This document shows, one piece after another, positions 39,035-49,924 of a stretch of DNA of 64,000 nucleotides. A program made the position numbers and the translations under genes. The notes under the pieces were generated by a model, which worked only from the letters and a program-made list of their open reading frames with translations, was not told where the DNA came from and did not search any database. The stretch comes from Stentor coeruleus (lineage: Eukaryota > Ciliophora > Heterotrichea > Heterotrichida > Stentoridae), in contig MPUH01000113.1 in the NCBI GenBank assembly GCA_001970955.1, forward strand, positions 1 through 64,000, read 5' to 3'. The first letter of the stretch is position 1; the number at the start of each line of letters is the position of its first letter.

Positions 39035-41070
39035 CTAAGTCTCTCTAGTCTCCTCCACAATTTTTCTTTTTTTCACTGGTAAGAATTCTTCAGTACTCCT
39101 TCTCTTTATTATGTTTTCTTCATCAGATGATTTATCAAAGTAATCTTGGTCACTATCTTGTTCATCTCTCTGAATAGGCCTTGCTAAAATACTATGCTTA
39201 TCACTTACGATTGGTTATTATTTTGTATCTCGAATTCTTCAATAAGTTTTACAAAAAATCCATCAAGAGCTTTTTCTTTCATTCTTGGTAGAAACTTCTT
39301 GATGACATATCTTAAAACAATAAAATTAGTGTTTTTCAATATCTCCAATATTGCTAATACCAACGAAAATAGCATTCCTTGCTTTGTTGAACTCTCGATA
39401 AAAATCTCAAAAATACAGTCTATTACAGAGTTCCGTACAAGGATTTCATTGACAGATTTTTCATTTTTCATTATAACAGCTCTAAAAAATTTAAGGATGT
39501 AGATGCTAAGATGTTTACTATGGGTTGCTATAGCTGATATTTTACTTAAAATGTCACTTAAGACAAGAAGAAGTCGAATACGTTCTGAATGAGCTTCTAC
39601 ACAATAAGTTAAAATTGTAATGATTTCTGATAAAATGTCTTCAGAAGTTGAACGATTAAGACTGGAAATCAGCAGTGGGCAAATGTCTTTGTAGAAATAT
39701 TTGAGGATTCGGTCATAATTAAAATTTTTGTCTGGCTTTAGAAGAAGACGGAGTAACTGGCCGAGTTCTTGGATTGTTCCTAGGTTTTTTGATGATAAAA
39801 GTGAATTTGCTATATGATGAAGAAGTGAATTACCCAAGCTGCAATTCTGAGAAAAAAACATGTTTTTTAGAAGAAAAGGTGAAAGATCCAGAACGTTTGA
39901 GTACATTTCACCTAAAAATTCCAAAACTTTCTCCCTATCATTACTCCTAGACAACATCTCAAGCTGGATAATAACTCCATCTTTAAACAAAATTTCATAC
40001 AAATCATGTCGAAGCTGAGATACACAAGATTTTGCAATATTACAAAGTTCTATCAAAAACTCCAAAGCTCCAGGTTCATTAGTCTCTAATTTAGAACATA
40101 ATTTATTTCTAACAGCTTCATTTGTTACATAAAAACTGATAATATCTTTCCATAAACTCTGTTGTATAAAGAAAATAAATGTAGTTGCCGAATCATCCAA
40201 ACTACGACCCAAAGCCATATCTCTAATAAACTGTAATCTATGAGCTTTGCATATTTTAGCCAGAAATAATTCATCACTTATTACAAGTAAGTTATTGTGT
40301 CTAGATTCATAATATGTATTTTTAAGATCATATACTATTCCATTTAACCCTGGATCATGCTCAAGTCCTAGTAAAACATGATCAAAATGCTCATCACTAA
40401 GCAATTCTTCAAGAATCTCAGGAGAATTCAAATGAACTACATATCAGTTACAAAATTGTTTATAAATAAGAAAAATCATCTCAAGTGTATTTTTCTTTGT
40501 CTCAATTTTCTGATCTTTGTTTTCTTGAGTATTTGTTGAATCCTCATGTTTTTCATCCCCAGTTTTTGTAATCCTTTCATTTTCCTCTTTTCTAATGCTG
40601 TCTATAATTTTGTGCATCTTATTCAAAAATCCTGAACTCAAAACTTCTTTAGCCAACTTGGCCTTATTGCTGAAACTTATAATCATAGCAATTTCTTGTA
40701 AGTTATCAACTCTAGGGTCAATCAAACAAGGGTTTTCTTCTGTTTCATCTTCATTGCTAATATCGCAAGGATTTTTTGATTGAATTTTACATATTTCTTC
40801 CAATACTTCTTTAGCATTACTTTGTTCTTGAAAACTTAAAGCAAAAGTACTATGATTTTCATCTACCCAAGTCAAGATAGTTTCTCCTTGTTTGCGATAT
40901 TCTTCATCTTTAACCCAGTAATTAAGAATTTTCATATCAGGACTATCTTCATTGAATACTGATACTTCAGCTCCTTCTATATCAAGATATCCTGTTCCAC
41001 GATCAGCCCATTCACCATCACCTTCAAGTTGGTATACTTTGACTCGCCATACTCTATTCCTCAAAGCCAT
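39035..41070 (-). CDS. PPP4R3: Protein phosphatase 4 regulatory subunit 3 (SMEK)
   Basis: The spliced product is about 667 aa, in three exons. The N-terminal PH-like (EVH1-type) domain reads 'RVWRVKVYQL...WADRGTGYLDIEG...TLTWVDENHSTFALSFQE', as in SMEK/Psy2. The body is armadillo/HEAT-like helices, with 'DEHFDHVLLGLEHDP', 'AHRLQFIRDMALGRSLDDSATTFIFFIQ' in the SMEK core. Intron 1 is 15 nt (40437-40451). A second intron of 17 nt (39192-39208) leads into an acidic-then-basic tail ending 'PVKKRKIVEETRET', similar to the KKAK-type end of SMEK proteins. Without that second intron the protein would stop at 39205 and lose 52 residues. It targets PP4 to substrates in DNA repair and signalling. Confidence 0.9.
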
Positions 41071-41266
41071 ATATTATTTTTGTATTTTTGATGATATAAT
41101 TTTTTATGCAGGATGTTTGAAATTGAATTGATCAAGATAGAAAATTATATGGAGGAAGTATAAAAGATAGATTATTGGGAATAAAAAATATGAGACTGAA
41201 AAGGTAAGAATAGAGTTGGTTTTAGATTGGAATTATGGGAGAGTGTAGTGGGAATGAAGAAAATAT

Positions 41267-41271
41267 AAAAA
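41267..41271 (-). terminator. Pol III oligo-T terminator of tRNA-Leu
   Basis: Read on the minus strand, five T residues follow one base after the tRNA's 3' end, the usual RNA polymerase III stop signal. Confidence 0.75.
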
Positions 41272-41272
41272 T

Positions 41273-41353
41273 GGCAACTGTGGGGATCGAACCCACGCGG
41301 CTATTCACCAGCAGATCTTAAGTCTGCCCCCTTAACCACTCGGGCAAATTGCC
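41273..41353 (-). tRNA. tRNA-Leu(UAA): tRNA-Leu (UAA)
   Basis: On the minus strand the 81 bases fold into a type II cloverleaf. The acceptor stem GGCAATT/AGTTGCC is fully paired allowing one G-U. The D arm contains GAGTGGTTAAG, which also serves as the A box. The anticodon stem GCAGA/TCTGC encloses loop CTTAAGA with anticodon TAA. A long variable arm and a T arm GTGGG-TTCGATC-CCCAC follow, with B box GGTTCGATCC. The next base is A, a leucine-type discriminator, and CCA is not encoded. The long variable arm and anticodon agree on leucine, reading UUA codons, which are common in these AT-rich genes. Confidence 0.95.
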
Positions 41354-41575
41354 TACATGGCAATTTCTACCATGACAATAATATATCTAGCTTACCTATA
41401 GTCATTTACATATTTATGAATAAATTGCTTTAAGCTATAAAACTAGTCCATATATCATATTATTTAAAAAGCCACAGCCTAATTATCATTATATACCTAA
41501 TTCCTTTAATAGTTTTTTCACAGACCCATAATATCATACCAAAGAAGAGCGCTTCATATAATAATTTTAAAAAAT

Positions 41576-44500
41576 ATGCTTTTAAAAGCTCCAAGCAAAA
41601 TACGACCAACACTCAGGATTTCACAATCAAGGACTAGGTCGAAAACTCCTTTGCAGCAAAGACCAAATTCTCAAACTCCTACAATACGTAAAAAGTTTTC
41701 GCCTACAGTAAACAAATCCTTAACATGTTACAAAGACCAACCAATCGCCAAGCATTCTCGAGCTTCATCACTAGATAAGACTCGAGAGTACAATTCCTCA
41801 TTCAAACATGCAAAGACAAAATCATTAAAGTCTTCTGGAAAAATAGTGTTAAATACAAGAGAAATTATATCTCTCGATAATGTTCAAGGAGAAATGTCAA
41901 TGGGAAACTATCAAAAAGCTGTAGAAATGATAGGGAAAATACTCAAAAACGATAATGGGAATTTAGAAGCTATTTATAGTAGAGGAGTATGTTTTATGCA
42001 TTTAAAAAAATACGATCAAGCAATTAAAGATTTTGTTCATGTTATGGATATAGACCCAGGTTTTGATCAACAGCTTTATATGGCTCTTTACATGAGTTAC
42101 ACATCTCTAAACCAGTTATCCTCAGCTTTACGTTGTCTTTCTAAAGGTCTTAGAAAATTCCCAAACTATTCTCAAGGGTTTTTCCTTCGAGGTCAGCTTT
42201 ACAACAAATCTCAAAAATACGATAAAGCATTACAAGATTTCAAAAAAGTTATAAGCTTAGACAATCAGCAATCTCAAGTTCTTTTGCATATAGCAGAAAG
42301 TTATATTGGTCTTGGAGAAATAGAAAGTACGCTTAAAGTTTTATCAATAGCAGTAACTCATCCTGAAATGTTAAGAAAAGCTTTAATCTTAAGAATCCAG
42401 ATTTTATGTGATATGAAGAAATATGAAGATGCTTTTTATGATATAGAAAAAGTTCTTAAAAATTGGCCTGAAGAATCAAATGTTTATTATTATAAAGGGT
42501 TGATACATTTTAATAGTAAAAAATATACTGATGCTGCTATATGTTTTGAACAAGTAGTCCAAGCAAATAAAGATTTAAAAATTGTAAACAAAGCTTTGTA
42601 TTATTTAATAACTATACAAATAAATGAAAGAGACTTTTATGGAGCTTTACATACTTTAGAAAGAAGTCTTGATATTGGCCAAACTCCTGAACTAAAAGCT
42701 CTTCATAACTACACTGAAGGGGTTATAAGCCTTATGAAAAGAAAATTAGAAGAAGGGATTCTGATTTTCACTAACATATTTAACTCTAATGAAAAACACC
42801 TTGAAGATTATATTGGAGACTGTTACGAAAATCGTGCTTTTGCTTATTTTTCATTAAAACAATATGAAAAAGCTTTAAATGATTTTAAATCTGCTAAATT
42901 GTATAAGCAGTTAGAAAAAGCAAGTGAGTTTAATATAATGCTTTGTGATGCTATAATGGCAGAAGCTCATCAAAATCATGTTACTGGTTTAGAAATATTT
43001 AAAACAAGCAAAGAATTTTTTCCTAAAAATATCATGCCTGACTTGTGTAGAGCTTGTATTATGTTGCATTTATCACAAAGTATAGAAGAAAATTCACAGT
43101 ATATAAACAAAGCTGAAGGGATAATTGAAAATATATTAGCACATAGAGAACCTGAATATGAGATTCTATTTTATAGGTCGATACTGAATTTTTTCTTAAA
43201 AAATTATGATAAAGCATTAGAAAATGCTAAAAGGACTGTGGAAAAAGCTGATGAAAACATCCCAAATCATTATGCGAATAGAGGGTTTTGTCATATAGCT
43301 TTGAAAAAGTATGAGGAAGCTATACAGGATTTTACTATTGCTATTCAGCTTAATGAGAATTTTAAAGAAGTTTATCTTTATAGAGGGATTTCTGCTTTTC
43401 TTCAAGATGACTTACAGCTATCTTTTGATGATTTTAGCTTGGTAGTGAAAAAATTCCCAGATGACTTACCTTTACAATTTAAAACTGCTAAGCTCTTAAT
43501 GGCTATAGGTTCTTATAATGAGTCCTTAGAAATTTTCAATGCATTTCCTCAAGATTTTTCATCTATATTTCCAGCGAAAAACTACCTTATGCTAAATAAT
43601 TTCAGTAAAGCACTAGCATCTTTGTGTTCTCTAAAATCAACAAATGAAATAGAAATCGATAAAGAAATCATTGAACTAATTATAGACATTCAGGGTAACC
43701 CTAGTACAATTTTCGAGTCAGCATCTATCTGCAATCGTCTTAAGCATAATTTCGGTAAAATCTTTACTAAAAAATACATGTATTGGTTAATTGGAATTAT
43801 TCTTCTTTACAACAACGAATGCACATCAGCAACTGGATACTTCCAAGCCGTCCTAGAAATGCTCCATGATGAAGAGCCAGAATTATTTGCAGACAGCATA
43901 ACCATCGAAGAAGAAAACTGTGAAATTCTCTACAATCTAGCTTTATGCAGCCTAAAAAGCACAAGTGATGAATCAAAAGCTAATGCCCTTATGATTTTTG
44001 AAGAACTAGCTGAAGTCTTAAGTGAAAAGCATAGAGGACAGCTTCTTTTTTTATCGGCAATATTACATGTAGTCCAAAGAAGTAAAGGTAAAGCAGAAAA
44101 GCTTTTTAAAGAAGCGATTAAAGCTGATAGTGATACTTTGTCTCCATTTTTAGATGGAAAAGATATTAATGTTTTACCATTACATACAGGAAATGAGTTT
44201 TCATGTATTTTCCCTATGATTCCAATAAAACTTGATTCTTTACCTACAATTTATGTTAGACCTGCTATTGTTCTCCCACATGCTGATATTGAATATTCAG
44301 GTTTGGATATACAAAAAGAACTTTTAGGGTTTTTTAGTATTGCAAATATACACCCAAGACCTGAAGCTCCTTGGCTTATAAGGGTTAAAGGGTCTATTCA
44401 GTTTACAGATGCCTTTTTGGAAATAAGTCATGATTTGGAAACTGAAGCTGAAGAAAAACCTTCGATAAAAATTGAGAATAAAACTTTTGAAATACACCCT

Positions 44501-44629
44501 GGAGCGAGATCGCAGAACATTTTAAGGCAGTCTTCGTTTCTATCTGAGGCTTCAAAGAATGTTGTCAATAATAGAGCTATGTTTGATATGAATCTTGAAC
44601 AGAAAATCAAAAACATTTGTAATGATTAG
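41576..44629 (+). CDS. Large TPR-repeat protein
   Basis: This 1017-aa protein has a basic disordered head (about 1-95) followed by many tetratricopeptide repeats from about residue 100 to 760. Examples are 'AIYSRGVCFMHLKKYDQAIKDFVHVMDIDP', 'YYYKGLIHFNSKKYTDAAICFEQVV' and 'NHYANRGFCHIALKKYEEAIQDFTIAIQLNE'. Repeats near the N-terminus and around 570-620 are the best conserved. The C-terminal 250 residues lack repeats and contain 'IYVRPAIVLPHADIEYSGLD'. TPR proteins of this size in ciliates are often basal-body, intraflagellar or scaffold proteins; the partner is unknown. No intron. Confidence 0.82.
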   Translation: MLLKAPSKIRPTLRISQSRTRSKTPLQQRPNSQTPTIRKKFSPTVNKSLTCYKDQPIAKHSRASSLDKTREYNSSFKHAKTKSLKSSGKIVLNTREIISLDNVQGEMSMGNYQKAVEMIGKILKNDNGNLEAIYSRGVCFMHLKKYDQAIKDFVHVMDIDPGFDQQLYMALYMSYTSLNQLSSALRCLSKGLRKFPNYSQGFFLRGQLYNKSQKYDKALQDFKKVISLDNQQSQVLLHIAESYIGLGEIESTLKVLSIAVTHPEMLRKALILRIQILCDMKKYEDAFYDIEKVLKNWPEESNVYYYKGLIHFNSKKYTDAAICFEQVVQANKDLKIVNKALYYLITIQINERDFYGALHTLERSLDIGQTPELKALHNYTEGVISLMKRKLEEGILIFTNIFNSNEKHLEDYIGDCYENRAFAYFSLKQYEKALNDFKSAKLYKQLEKASEFNIMLCDAIMAEAHQNHVTGLEIFKTSKEFFPKNIMPDLCRACIMLHLSQSIEENSQYINKAEGIIENILAHREPEYEILFYRSILNFFLKNYDKALENAKRTVEKADENIPNHYANRGFCHIALKKYEEAIQDFTIAIQLNENFKEVYLYRGISAFLQDDLQLSFDDFSLVVKKFPDDLPLQFKTAKLLMAIGSYNESLEIFNAFPQDFSSIFPAKNYLMLNNFSKALASLCSLKSTNEIEIDKEIIELIIDIQGNPSTIFESASICNRLKHNFGKIFTKKYMYWLIGIILLYNNECTSATGYFQAVLEMLHDEEPELFADSITIEEENCEILYNLALCSLKSTSDESKANALMIFEELAEVLSEKHRGQLLFLSAILHVVQRSKGKAEKLFKEAIKADSDTLSPFLDGKDINVLPLHTGNEFSCIFPMIPIKLDSLPTIYVRPAIVLPHADIEYSGLDIQKELLGFFSIANIHPRPEAPWLIRVKGSIQFTDAFLEISHDLETEAEEKPSIKIENKTFEIHPGARSQNILRQSSFLSEASKNVVNNRAMFDMNLEQKIKNICND

Positions 44630-45143
44630 TTTACTTTTAATTTATGTATGATTTTTTTAAAGTATTGTGTAGGATATAAAGGTATTTATTATTATTATTT
44701 AAGATTTTAGGATGAGTATTATTGTTATTGTGTGAAGAGATATATTAGTAAATTGATAATTTAGTGGTATTTTATGTTATAAATATTAGGATTATAGAAT
44801 ATATAAACTTTTAATTAGGTTGTTTTTATAATATGCATTTTTTTATTGTGATTATATGATTAAAGAAGGTATAGAATCATAGAATGCAAATAAGAAAAAA
44901 TATATATAAGAAAAAAATCATATATAAAAATAAACTATAATATTGTAAATTTATAAGCTAGTTACAATATGCTTTTATGATTAGATATTTAAGTAACATT
45001 ATTAAAAAATGCTTAAACAAAAAGAAATAATGAAAAGAGTAATTTTATAATCTTTTAAAACATTTCAAGTAAAAATCTAAGTTATCAAAAATTACTTTCA
45101 TTAAATTCAATGTATTATCATAATTCTTCAAGTAAAAAGGAGC
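44630..45143. other. Intergenic region between convergent genes, no gene seen
   Basis: 514 very AT-rich bases. The left half is G-containing and C-poor (3' flank of the plus gene), and the right part is A/C-containing and G-poor (3' flank of the minus gene). Several short A/T runs occur, but no repeat or RNA gene that I can support. Confidence 0.5.
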
Positions 45144-45509
45144 TTAAATATTTTTATGTAATGGAAATCTTACTATCTTGAAGTTCAGATACAAGCAAGC
45201 AGCAAACAAAATTAAAATGACTATCAACTGTATGTAAACCAAAATAATTTTCCCTTTACTGATTTTTTCGAGTTTAGGCTTATCTTTGAAAGATGTAGGA
45301 CGTTTAGATCTGTTGTCCATACTCACAGCATATCCTCTTGTTGATCTTTCACCATATTCTAGATGCTGCTTTATATCTCCAGTCAATGCATGGCCTCGAG
45401 TTCTTTCATTTAATTCTATATGAGCTTTATGATCAGGCCCAACTGCATAGCTTCTTGCTGTACGTTCACCCATCTCCAAGTTAGGATCAGATTTATTAGT
45501 TCCACTCAT
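45144..45509 (-). CDS. Small tail-anchored membrane protein with three internal repeats
   Basis: This 121-aa protein has three imperfect copies of a motif of about 20 residues, LEMGERTARSYAVGPDHKAH, IELNERTRGHALTGDIKQH and LEYGERSTRGYAVSMDN, filling residues 10-68. A basic stretch follows, then one hydrophobic helix near the C-terminus (IILVYIQLIVILILFAACLYL) and a short basic end. That layout suggests a tail-anchored protein with the repeats facing the cytoplasm. I do not recognise the repeat. The GERxxRxYAV core and its preservation across copies argue for a real, constrained protein. Confidence 0.65.
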   Translation of the reverse strand: MSGTNKSDPNLEMGERTARSYAVGPDHKAHIELNERTRGHALTGDIKQHLEYGERSTRGYAVSMDNRSKRPTSFKDKPKLEKISKGKIILVYIQLIVILILFAACLYLNFKIVRFPLHKNI

Positions 45510-46220
45510 GGATAATTATAAATTATTAATTACTAAGTATTAAGCTAATTAGAGAATGAAGTTTTTTACAATGATATTACAATAATAAAGTTTTGGTATA
45601 TTTTAACCAAGTTTTTTATTTTCTCTTAATTATCTTGAAGAAGAAAATAATTTTACTTATGATATGCTGATATCATTTAAGCATTTTAAAGAGAAATAGT
45701 TTATGGAGTGTTTTTTGGAAATAGTGCTTGAAATAAATAAAGTTGTGGGTGAATAAGGGTTTGCTGCTTTTTGGGTAGTGGCTGGCTTTGTAATTATTCA
45801 ATAAATTTCAGAGACTATAAATTTATGCTTTTAAAGCTATAAAATATTATAGTATAATTAAAAACTTTTACTTTATAACATGTAATAGTTTGTAATTTAA
45901 AAGGAGATATAAAACTATTTTAAAAAGTGAATAAAAGAATCTCATAAAAAAAATTATTAACTCAAGACTAGAATTTAATAGCATCTATCAAGAGTAAAAC
46001 TATCTCTTAGAATTAAAAAAATCTTTTTTTATATCAATTTATGATCTAATACATGATTTAAAATACGTATATATAATATCTTAAACTTATATTTATAGTT
46101 AAATAATAACATAAAGTTATTATGGATCTTGGATACACTAAGCCTATCATTTATTGATAATAATTATCACCTTATAATTTATTATACAAATTTGTATGTT
46201 CCACTCTTTTTAAATATAAG
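45510..46220. other. Divergent intergenic region, no gene seen
   Basis: 711 AT-rich bases between two divergent starts. A short G/T-rich patch lies at about 45690-45800 on the plus strand and the right half is AT-rich with few G. No ORF, RNA gene or repeat I can support. Confidence 0.5.
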
Positions 46221-47423
46221 ATGAAGTTTAATTTGTCATCACCTCCGAACAAAGAAAAATTTCTAGCTGAAAAGATATACTCCCCTAGCAATCCTAGGCC
46301 AAAAGTAAACCTACAAAAAGTTCCCCAATCAAAAAAACCCTTGATCCTTGGGCATTTTTTAAAAAAGCCTTACAAAATACCAAAGACACATGAAAACACT
46401 TCTTTACCAACTCAAAATAGTTCTACTCCTAAAAGCTTAGTTTCAAAAAATTGTAGAACACTATCTCAAGGGGCAAATCAAATACGTATTATGTCACAAG
46501 GAATGAACCATTTAAGAAATTCTTCAGTAAATCCTACCCAAAACATTATTTTCAAATACGCAAGCGCTACTCAAACAGGCTTTATTCCCGATTTTCCACA
46601 AAAAGAAAATCAAGATTCAAGCTTAGAAATTTATAATCCTGAAATTAGCATGTTTGGGATTTTTGATGGACATGGAGTCCATGGTGGCAGAGTGTCTAAC
46701 TACATAAAAAACAGACTTCCTTTATTGTTTTCCAAAATGACTCGGGATGTCAAATCAAGTATAAAAAGTGCAATTTCTATAATAAAAGAAGAACTTCCAA
46801 CATTGATTGATACAAGTTTCAGCGGAAGTACTTTAAACGTTGTGGCAATCAAAGGAAAGAAACTATTTTGTGCTAATATCGGAGATTCACGGGCAATTGT
46901 GGGAAACCAAATCAATGATATAAGTAACAAAACAAGTTCTGGGAAAAAATGGGCATCTGTTTCATTATCCAGAGACCATAAACCTGATATTGAAGAAGAA
47001 GCTGCAAGGATAAATCGTGCTGGTGGACGTGTTTTATCTTATTTTGATGAATCAGGTAATCCTGCTGGTCCAGCTAGAGTATGGTTAAAAAATCAAAATA
47101 TTCCTGGATTAGCTATGTCAAGATCAATAGGCGATGCTATTGCTGCTAGTGTTGGAGTCATTTCTGAACCAGAGATTATTGAATATGAACTTACAAGTCA
47201 AGATAAATTTCTTGTTATTGGATCAGATGGAGTTTTTGAATTTCTTAGTAATGAAGAAATTGTTAAATTGATTATTCCTTTTTGGAGAAATAGAGACCCA
47301 CAAGGGGCTTGCAAAATTGTTGTGAGCTCTGCTGAGTATAGATGGAGAAATGTAAGGAATATTTAGGAAGATGTTATGGTTGATGATATTACTGTGGTTG
47401 TTGTGTTTTTCAATGTGGATTAG
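46221..47423 (+). CDS. PP2C-type protein phosphatase
   Basis: The spliced product is 395 aa, with one 15-nt intron at 47352-47366. A disordered basic head (about 1-110) precedes the catalytic domain. PPM motifs are present in order: 'KENQDSS', 'IFDGHGVHGG' with the metal-binding Asp, 'GSTLNVVAIKGKKLFCANIGDSRAIV', 'RDHKPDIEEEAARINRAGGRV', 'LAMSRSIGDAIA', 'VIGSDGVFEFLSNEEIV' and, in the second exon, 'DDITVVVVFF' with the last metal ligand. The intron therefore separates the final catalytic strand. Mn/Mg-dependent Ser/Thr dephosphorylation is expected. 'DGVFEF' replaces the usual 'DGLWDV/DGVWEF', a variant seen in many protist PP2Cs. Confidence 0.93.
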
Positions 47424-48442
47424 TTAATTTGATATTAGATTAGTCAAGGAAGTTTGGGTTTGGTAGCTGTTTGTGGAGAAAGTTGAGGGATTTTAGATTT
47501 TAGTTTGAATTGGATTTTGAAGAGGATTTTTTAGAGATAGAAAATTCTGATGTTGCGAATTTAAGGTTTTCATTGATTTTTAACAATGTAAAGCTTGTTT
47601 GTTTTGAATATAGTATTTATAATATATAATTTTTTGAGCGAAAATTGAAGGTGGAGATTTGGTATAGGAAAAAATCAGATGAAATTAAGAAGTCTACGTA
47701 TAAATTTATTTGTAGGAAATGCAGAGGGTACACGATATATGGTTACTATACAATAGGAAAAAATATTAATAAGTAATTATCAGATGCACGGCTACTGGAC
47801 AATAGGAAAAAATATTAATAAGTAATTATCAGATACACAAGTTAAGAAAAGATAGGAATACAGGAAAATGTAAGACAATCTGTTAGTATTATATATAATA
47901 AAAATGATACTTATAATAACTTAGTGAAAAGGAATAAATTATATGGATGCATGATTGCCAAAAACTTTTTTAATGATTTTAAGCATTACCCAACTTAATA
48001 AAACTCCTAATAAAATGTATTGTCCTATTTAATAATTTTTTTCTCTAATATAATATCATATTGCTTATTATATTACAATAATTGTTTAAAACATATAAAT
48101 TAACTAGCAATCATAACTCTTTTTATCAATATCTTCCAAATTCTACAGCTTTATATAAATTTCAATCTAAAATAATTATTAAATATGCAATTTATTTACA
48201 TTATCTCAATAACTTAATACAATAAATTCCTATTTACTATCGTTCTCTGCATCTTATGACTCAAATTTCCACTAACTTTTCTATTAATTTTATCTATAAT
48301 AAACACTTTCAAACTAATCTTTAGTTCTAATTTCATCATTCTTAAAAAAATTATCATATTTTAATACTTATAAACTACTTTTAATTTTAAAAGTAAACCT
48401 AAAAACATTATGTAAATTTTAAAATAAAATCCCTCAATTAAA
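47424..48442. other. Long convergent intergenic region with a small tandem duplication
   Basis: 1019 bases between the ends of the PP2C and CDPK genes. To about 47950 the plus strand is G-rich and C-poor; after that it becomes C-containing and nearly G-free, switching as expected for two converging 3' flanks. A two-copy 49-base repeat lies at 47741-47838. No gene recognised. Confidence 0.55.
47741..47838. repeat. Two-copy tandem repeat, 49-base unit
   Basis: Two adjacent copies begin GGTTACTATACAATAGG (47741) and GGCTACTGGACAATAGG (47790). After that they share a run that is nearly identical, through AAAAAATATTAATAAG to the final CAGATGCAC/CAGATACAC. The few differences suggest a fairly recent duplication in noncoding DNA. 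Confidence 0.8.
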
Positions 48443-49924
48443 TTATATCTTATGAGCTAGCATGTCAATAAATTGATCTAAATTTATCATTCCCTCTTTA
48501 GATTTTGAAGCATTCCTAATAATCGTCTTCCATATTTCAATATTCGATTCAGTTTGGTCTTCAGAAAGGGCTCTCATAAGTTCTTCAGCACTAACATACC
48601 CTTTTTTCTCTGGATCAAGCATCTTAAATGCCATTGTAAGGTTATTTTTCGATAAAACAATCCCTGCATCAATACTAGCTCTTAAATATTGAGAATACTC
48701 TATGTACCCAGCTCTACCCGAATCAAGCTTTTCCATAATTTGCATAGCTTCATTTCGCGCATCTCCAACATCTTTGTTTTGTTTTAAATACTCAAATAAA
48801 TCATCTTCACTAATTCTCCCATCACCATCCGAATCTACAAGAGCAAAGACTTCTCTTATAGGTTTTGTATCTTTTACCGAAATTATTTGGCTTATAATAA
48901 ATGTCCTTATCGCTTCTTTTAGTTTAAAAGTGTTTCTAAAGTTCCTTAAATTGTTAGTTACTGATGATATTGTGTCTTTTCTTGGGGATTTTCTTACTAG
49001 ACTTATATGAAACCACTTGTGTGATAAAGCTTCTAAAGCTGTGATTCGTTGATCTTCTGGGACTAAAAGTTTTTGTATTAGATCTTTAGCTTCATCTGAA
49101 ACTTTACTAAACTCTTTACCATCAAGTGAATACTTTTGTGTTTTGACACTTTCCATTATTTGTTCATCTGTCTCTCCTGTAAAAGGAGGATTACCAGTTA
49201 AAAGCATATACATAATAACTCCAGAACTCCATTCATCACATTTTTCTGTATATTCACTTTCAATCACTTCTGGGGCCATGTAGTAACAAGTACCAGTTTC
49301 ACCTTTAAGCTTTACACCATTTGTCAAAAATACAGCATTACCAAAATCAGCTATTTTTAAATGCAACTCTTCTCCTCGCTCTTCTATAAGAATGTTTTCT
49401 GGTTTCAAGTCTCTATGAGCTATATTCTGACTATGAATATAAGAAACTACAGAAAAAAGCTGACGCATAATATCACAAACTACCTGTTCTGTAAGTCGAT
49501 CTATTGCCCCAATTTTATGGAAAAGTTCACCGCCTAGACAGAATTCCATAGTAATATAAAAGCATTTATCATCTTCAAAATACTCGTAAACTTTGACTAG
49601 ATTAGGATGGTCCAATCGTTTGAAAATTTCGATTTCTTGCTGCAGACCCCCTGAGTTCAAATATTCTTGAGGAAATAAGTTTTTATAATAAATTTTAACA
49701 GCACGCATCATACCTGTGAGTTTATGAGTGCATCTTCTTACTTCAGCAAAACCTCCTGTACCGATTTTGTTACCATTATGGTATTCCTCATTGAAAGGCT
49801 TAGTAGGCTTTCTTATAAGATTGCTTCTTATTACAATATCGGAAACTTCTTCTTTTTGGTTAGGAGCTTTTGAATGTTGGTTTTTCAACACTGCATCATT
49901 CACTTTAGTTTTCCCACAGCCCAT
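48443..49924 (-). CDS. CDPK: Calcium-dependent protein kinase (CDPK), predicted N-myristoylated
   Basis: This 493-aa protein shows the CDPK order. N-terminus MGCGKTK has Gly2 and Cys3 for myristoylation and palmitoylation. The kinase domain (about 50-308) has GTGGFAEV, Lys77, HRDLKPEN, DFG at 193-195 and GTCYYMAPE at 212-219. A junction segment and four EF-hand units follow (about 350-493). EF1 is canonical (D364-S-D-G-D-G-R-I-S-E-D-D375). EF2 and EF4 are degenerate; EF3 (DPEKKGYVSAEE) is partial, so perhaps only one or two sites bind calcium well. CDPKs decode calcium in ciliates, plants and apicomplexans and are absent from animals. Confidence 0.95.
   Translation of the reverse strand: MGCGKTKVNDAVLKNQHSKAPNQKEEVSDIVIRSNLIRKPTKPFNEEYHNGNKIGTGGFAEVRRCTHKLTGMMRAVKIYYKNLFPQEYLNSGGLQQEIEIFKRLDHPNLVKVYEYFEDDKCFYITMEFCLGGELFHKIGAIDRLTEQVVCDIMRQLFSVVSYIHSQNIAHRDLKPENILIEERGEELHLKIADFGNAVFLTNGVKLKGETGTCYYMAPEVIESEYTEKCDEWSSGVIMYMLLTGNPPFTGETDEQIMESVKTQKYSLDGKEFSKVSDEAKDLIQKLLVPEDQRITALEALSHKWFHISLVRKSPRKDTISSVTNNLRNFRNTFKLKEAIRTFIISQIISVKDTKPIREVFALVDSDGDGRISEDDLFEYLKQNKDVGDARNEAMQIMEKLDSGRAGYIEYSQYLRASIDAGIVLSKNNLTMAFKMLDPEKKGYVSAEELMRALSEDQTESNIEIWKTIIRNASKSKEGMINLDQFIDMLAHKI

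Larger units (their letters stand above)
41071..41575. other. Divergent intergenic region holding a tRNA gene
   Basis: 505 bases between the PP4R3 start (minus) and the TPR gene start (plus). The only feature I can support is the tRNA-Leu gene and its terminator, annotated separately. The rest is AT-rich. Confidence 0.55.
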
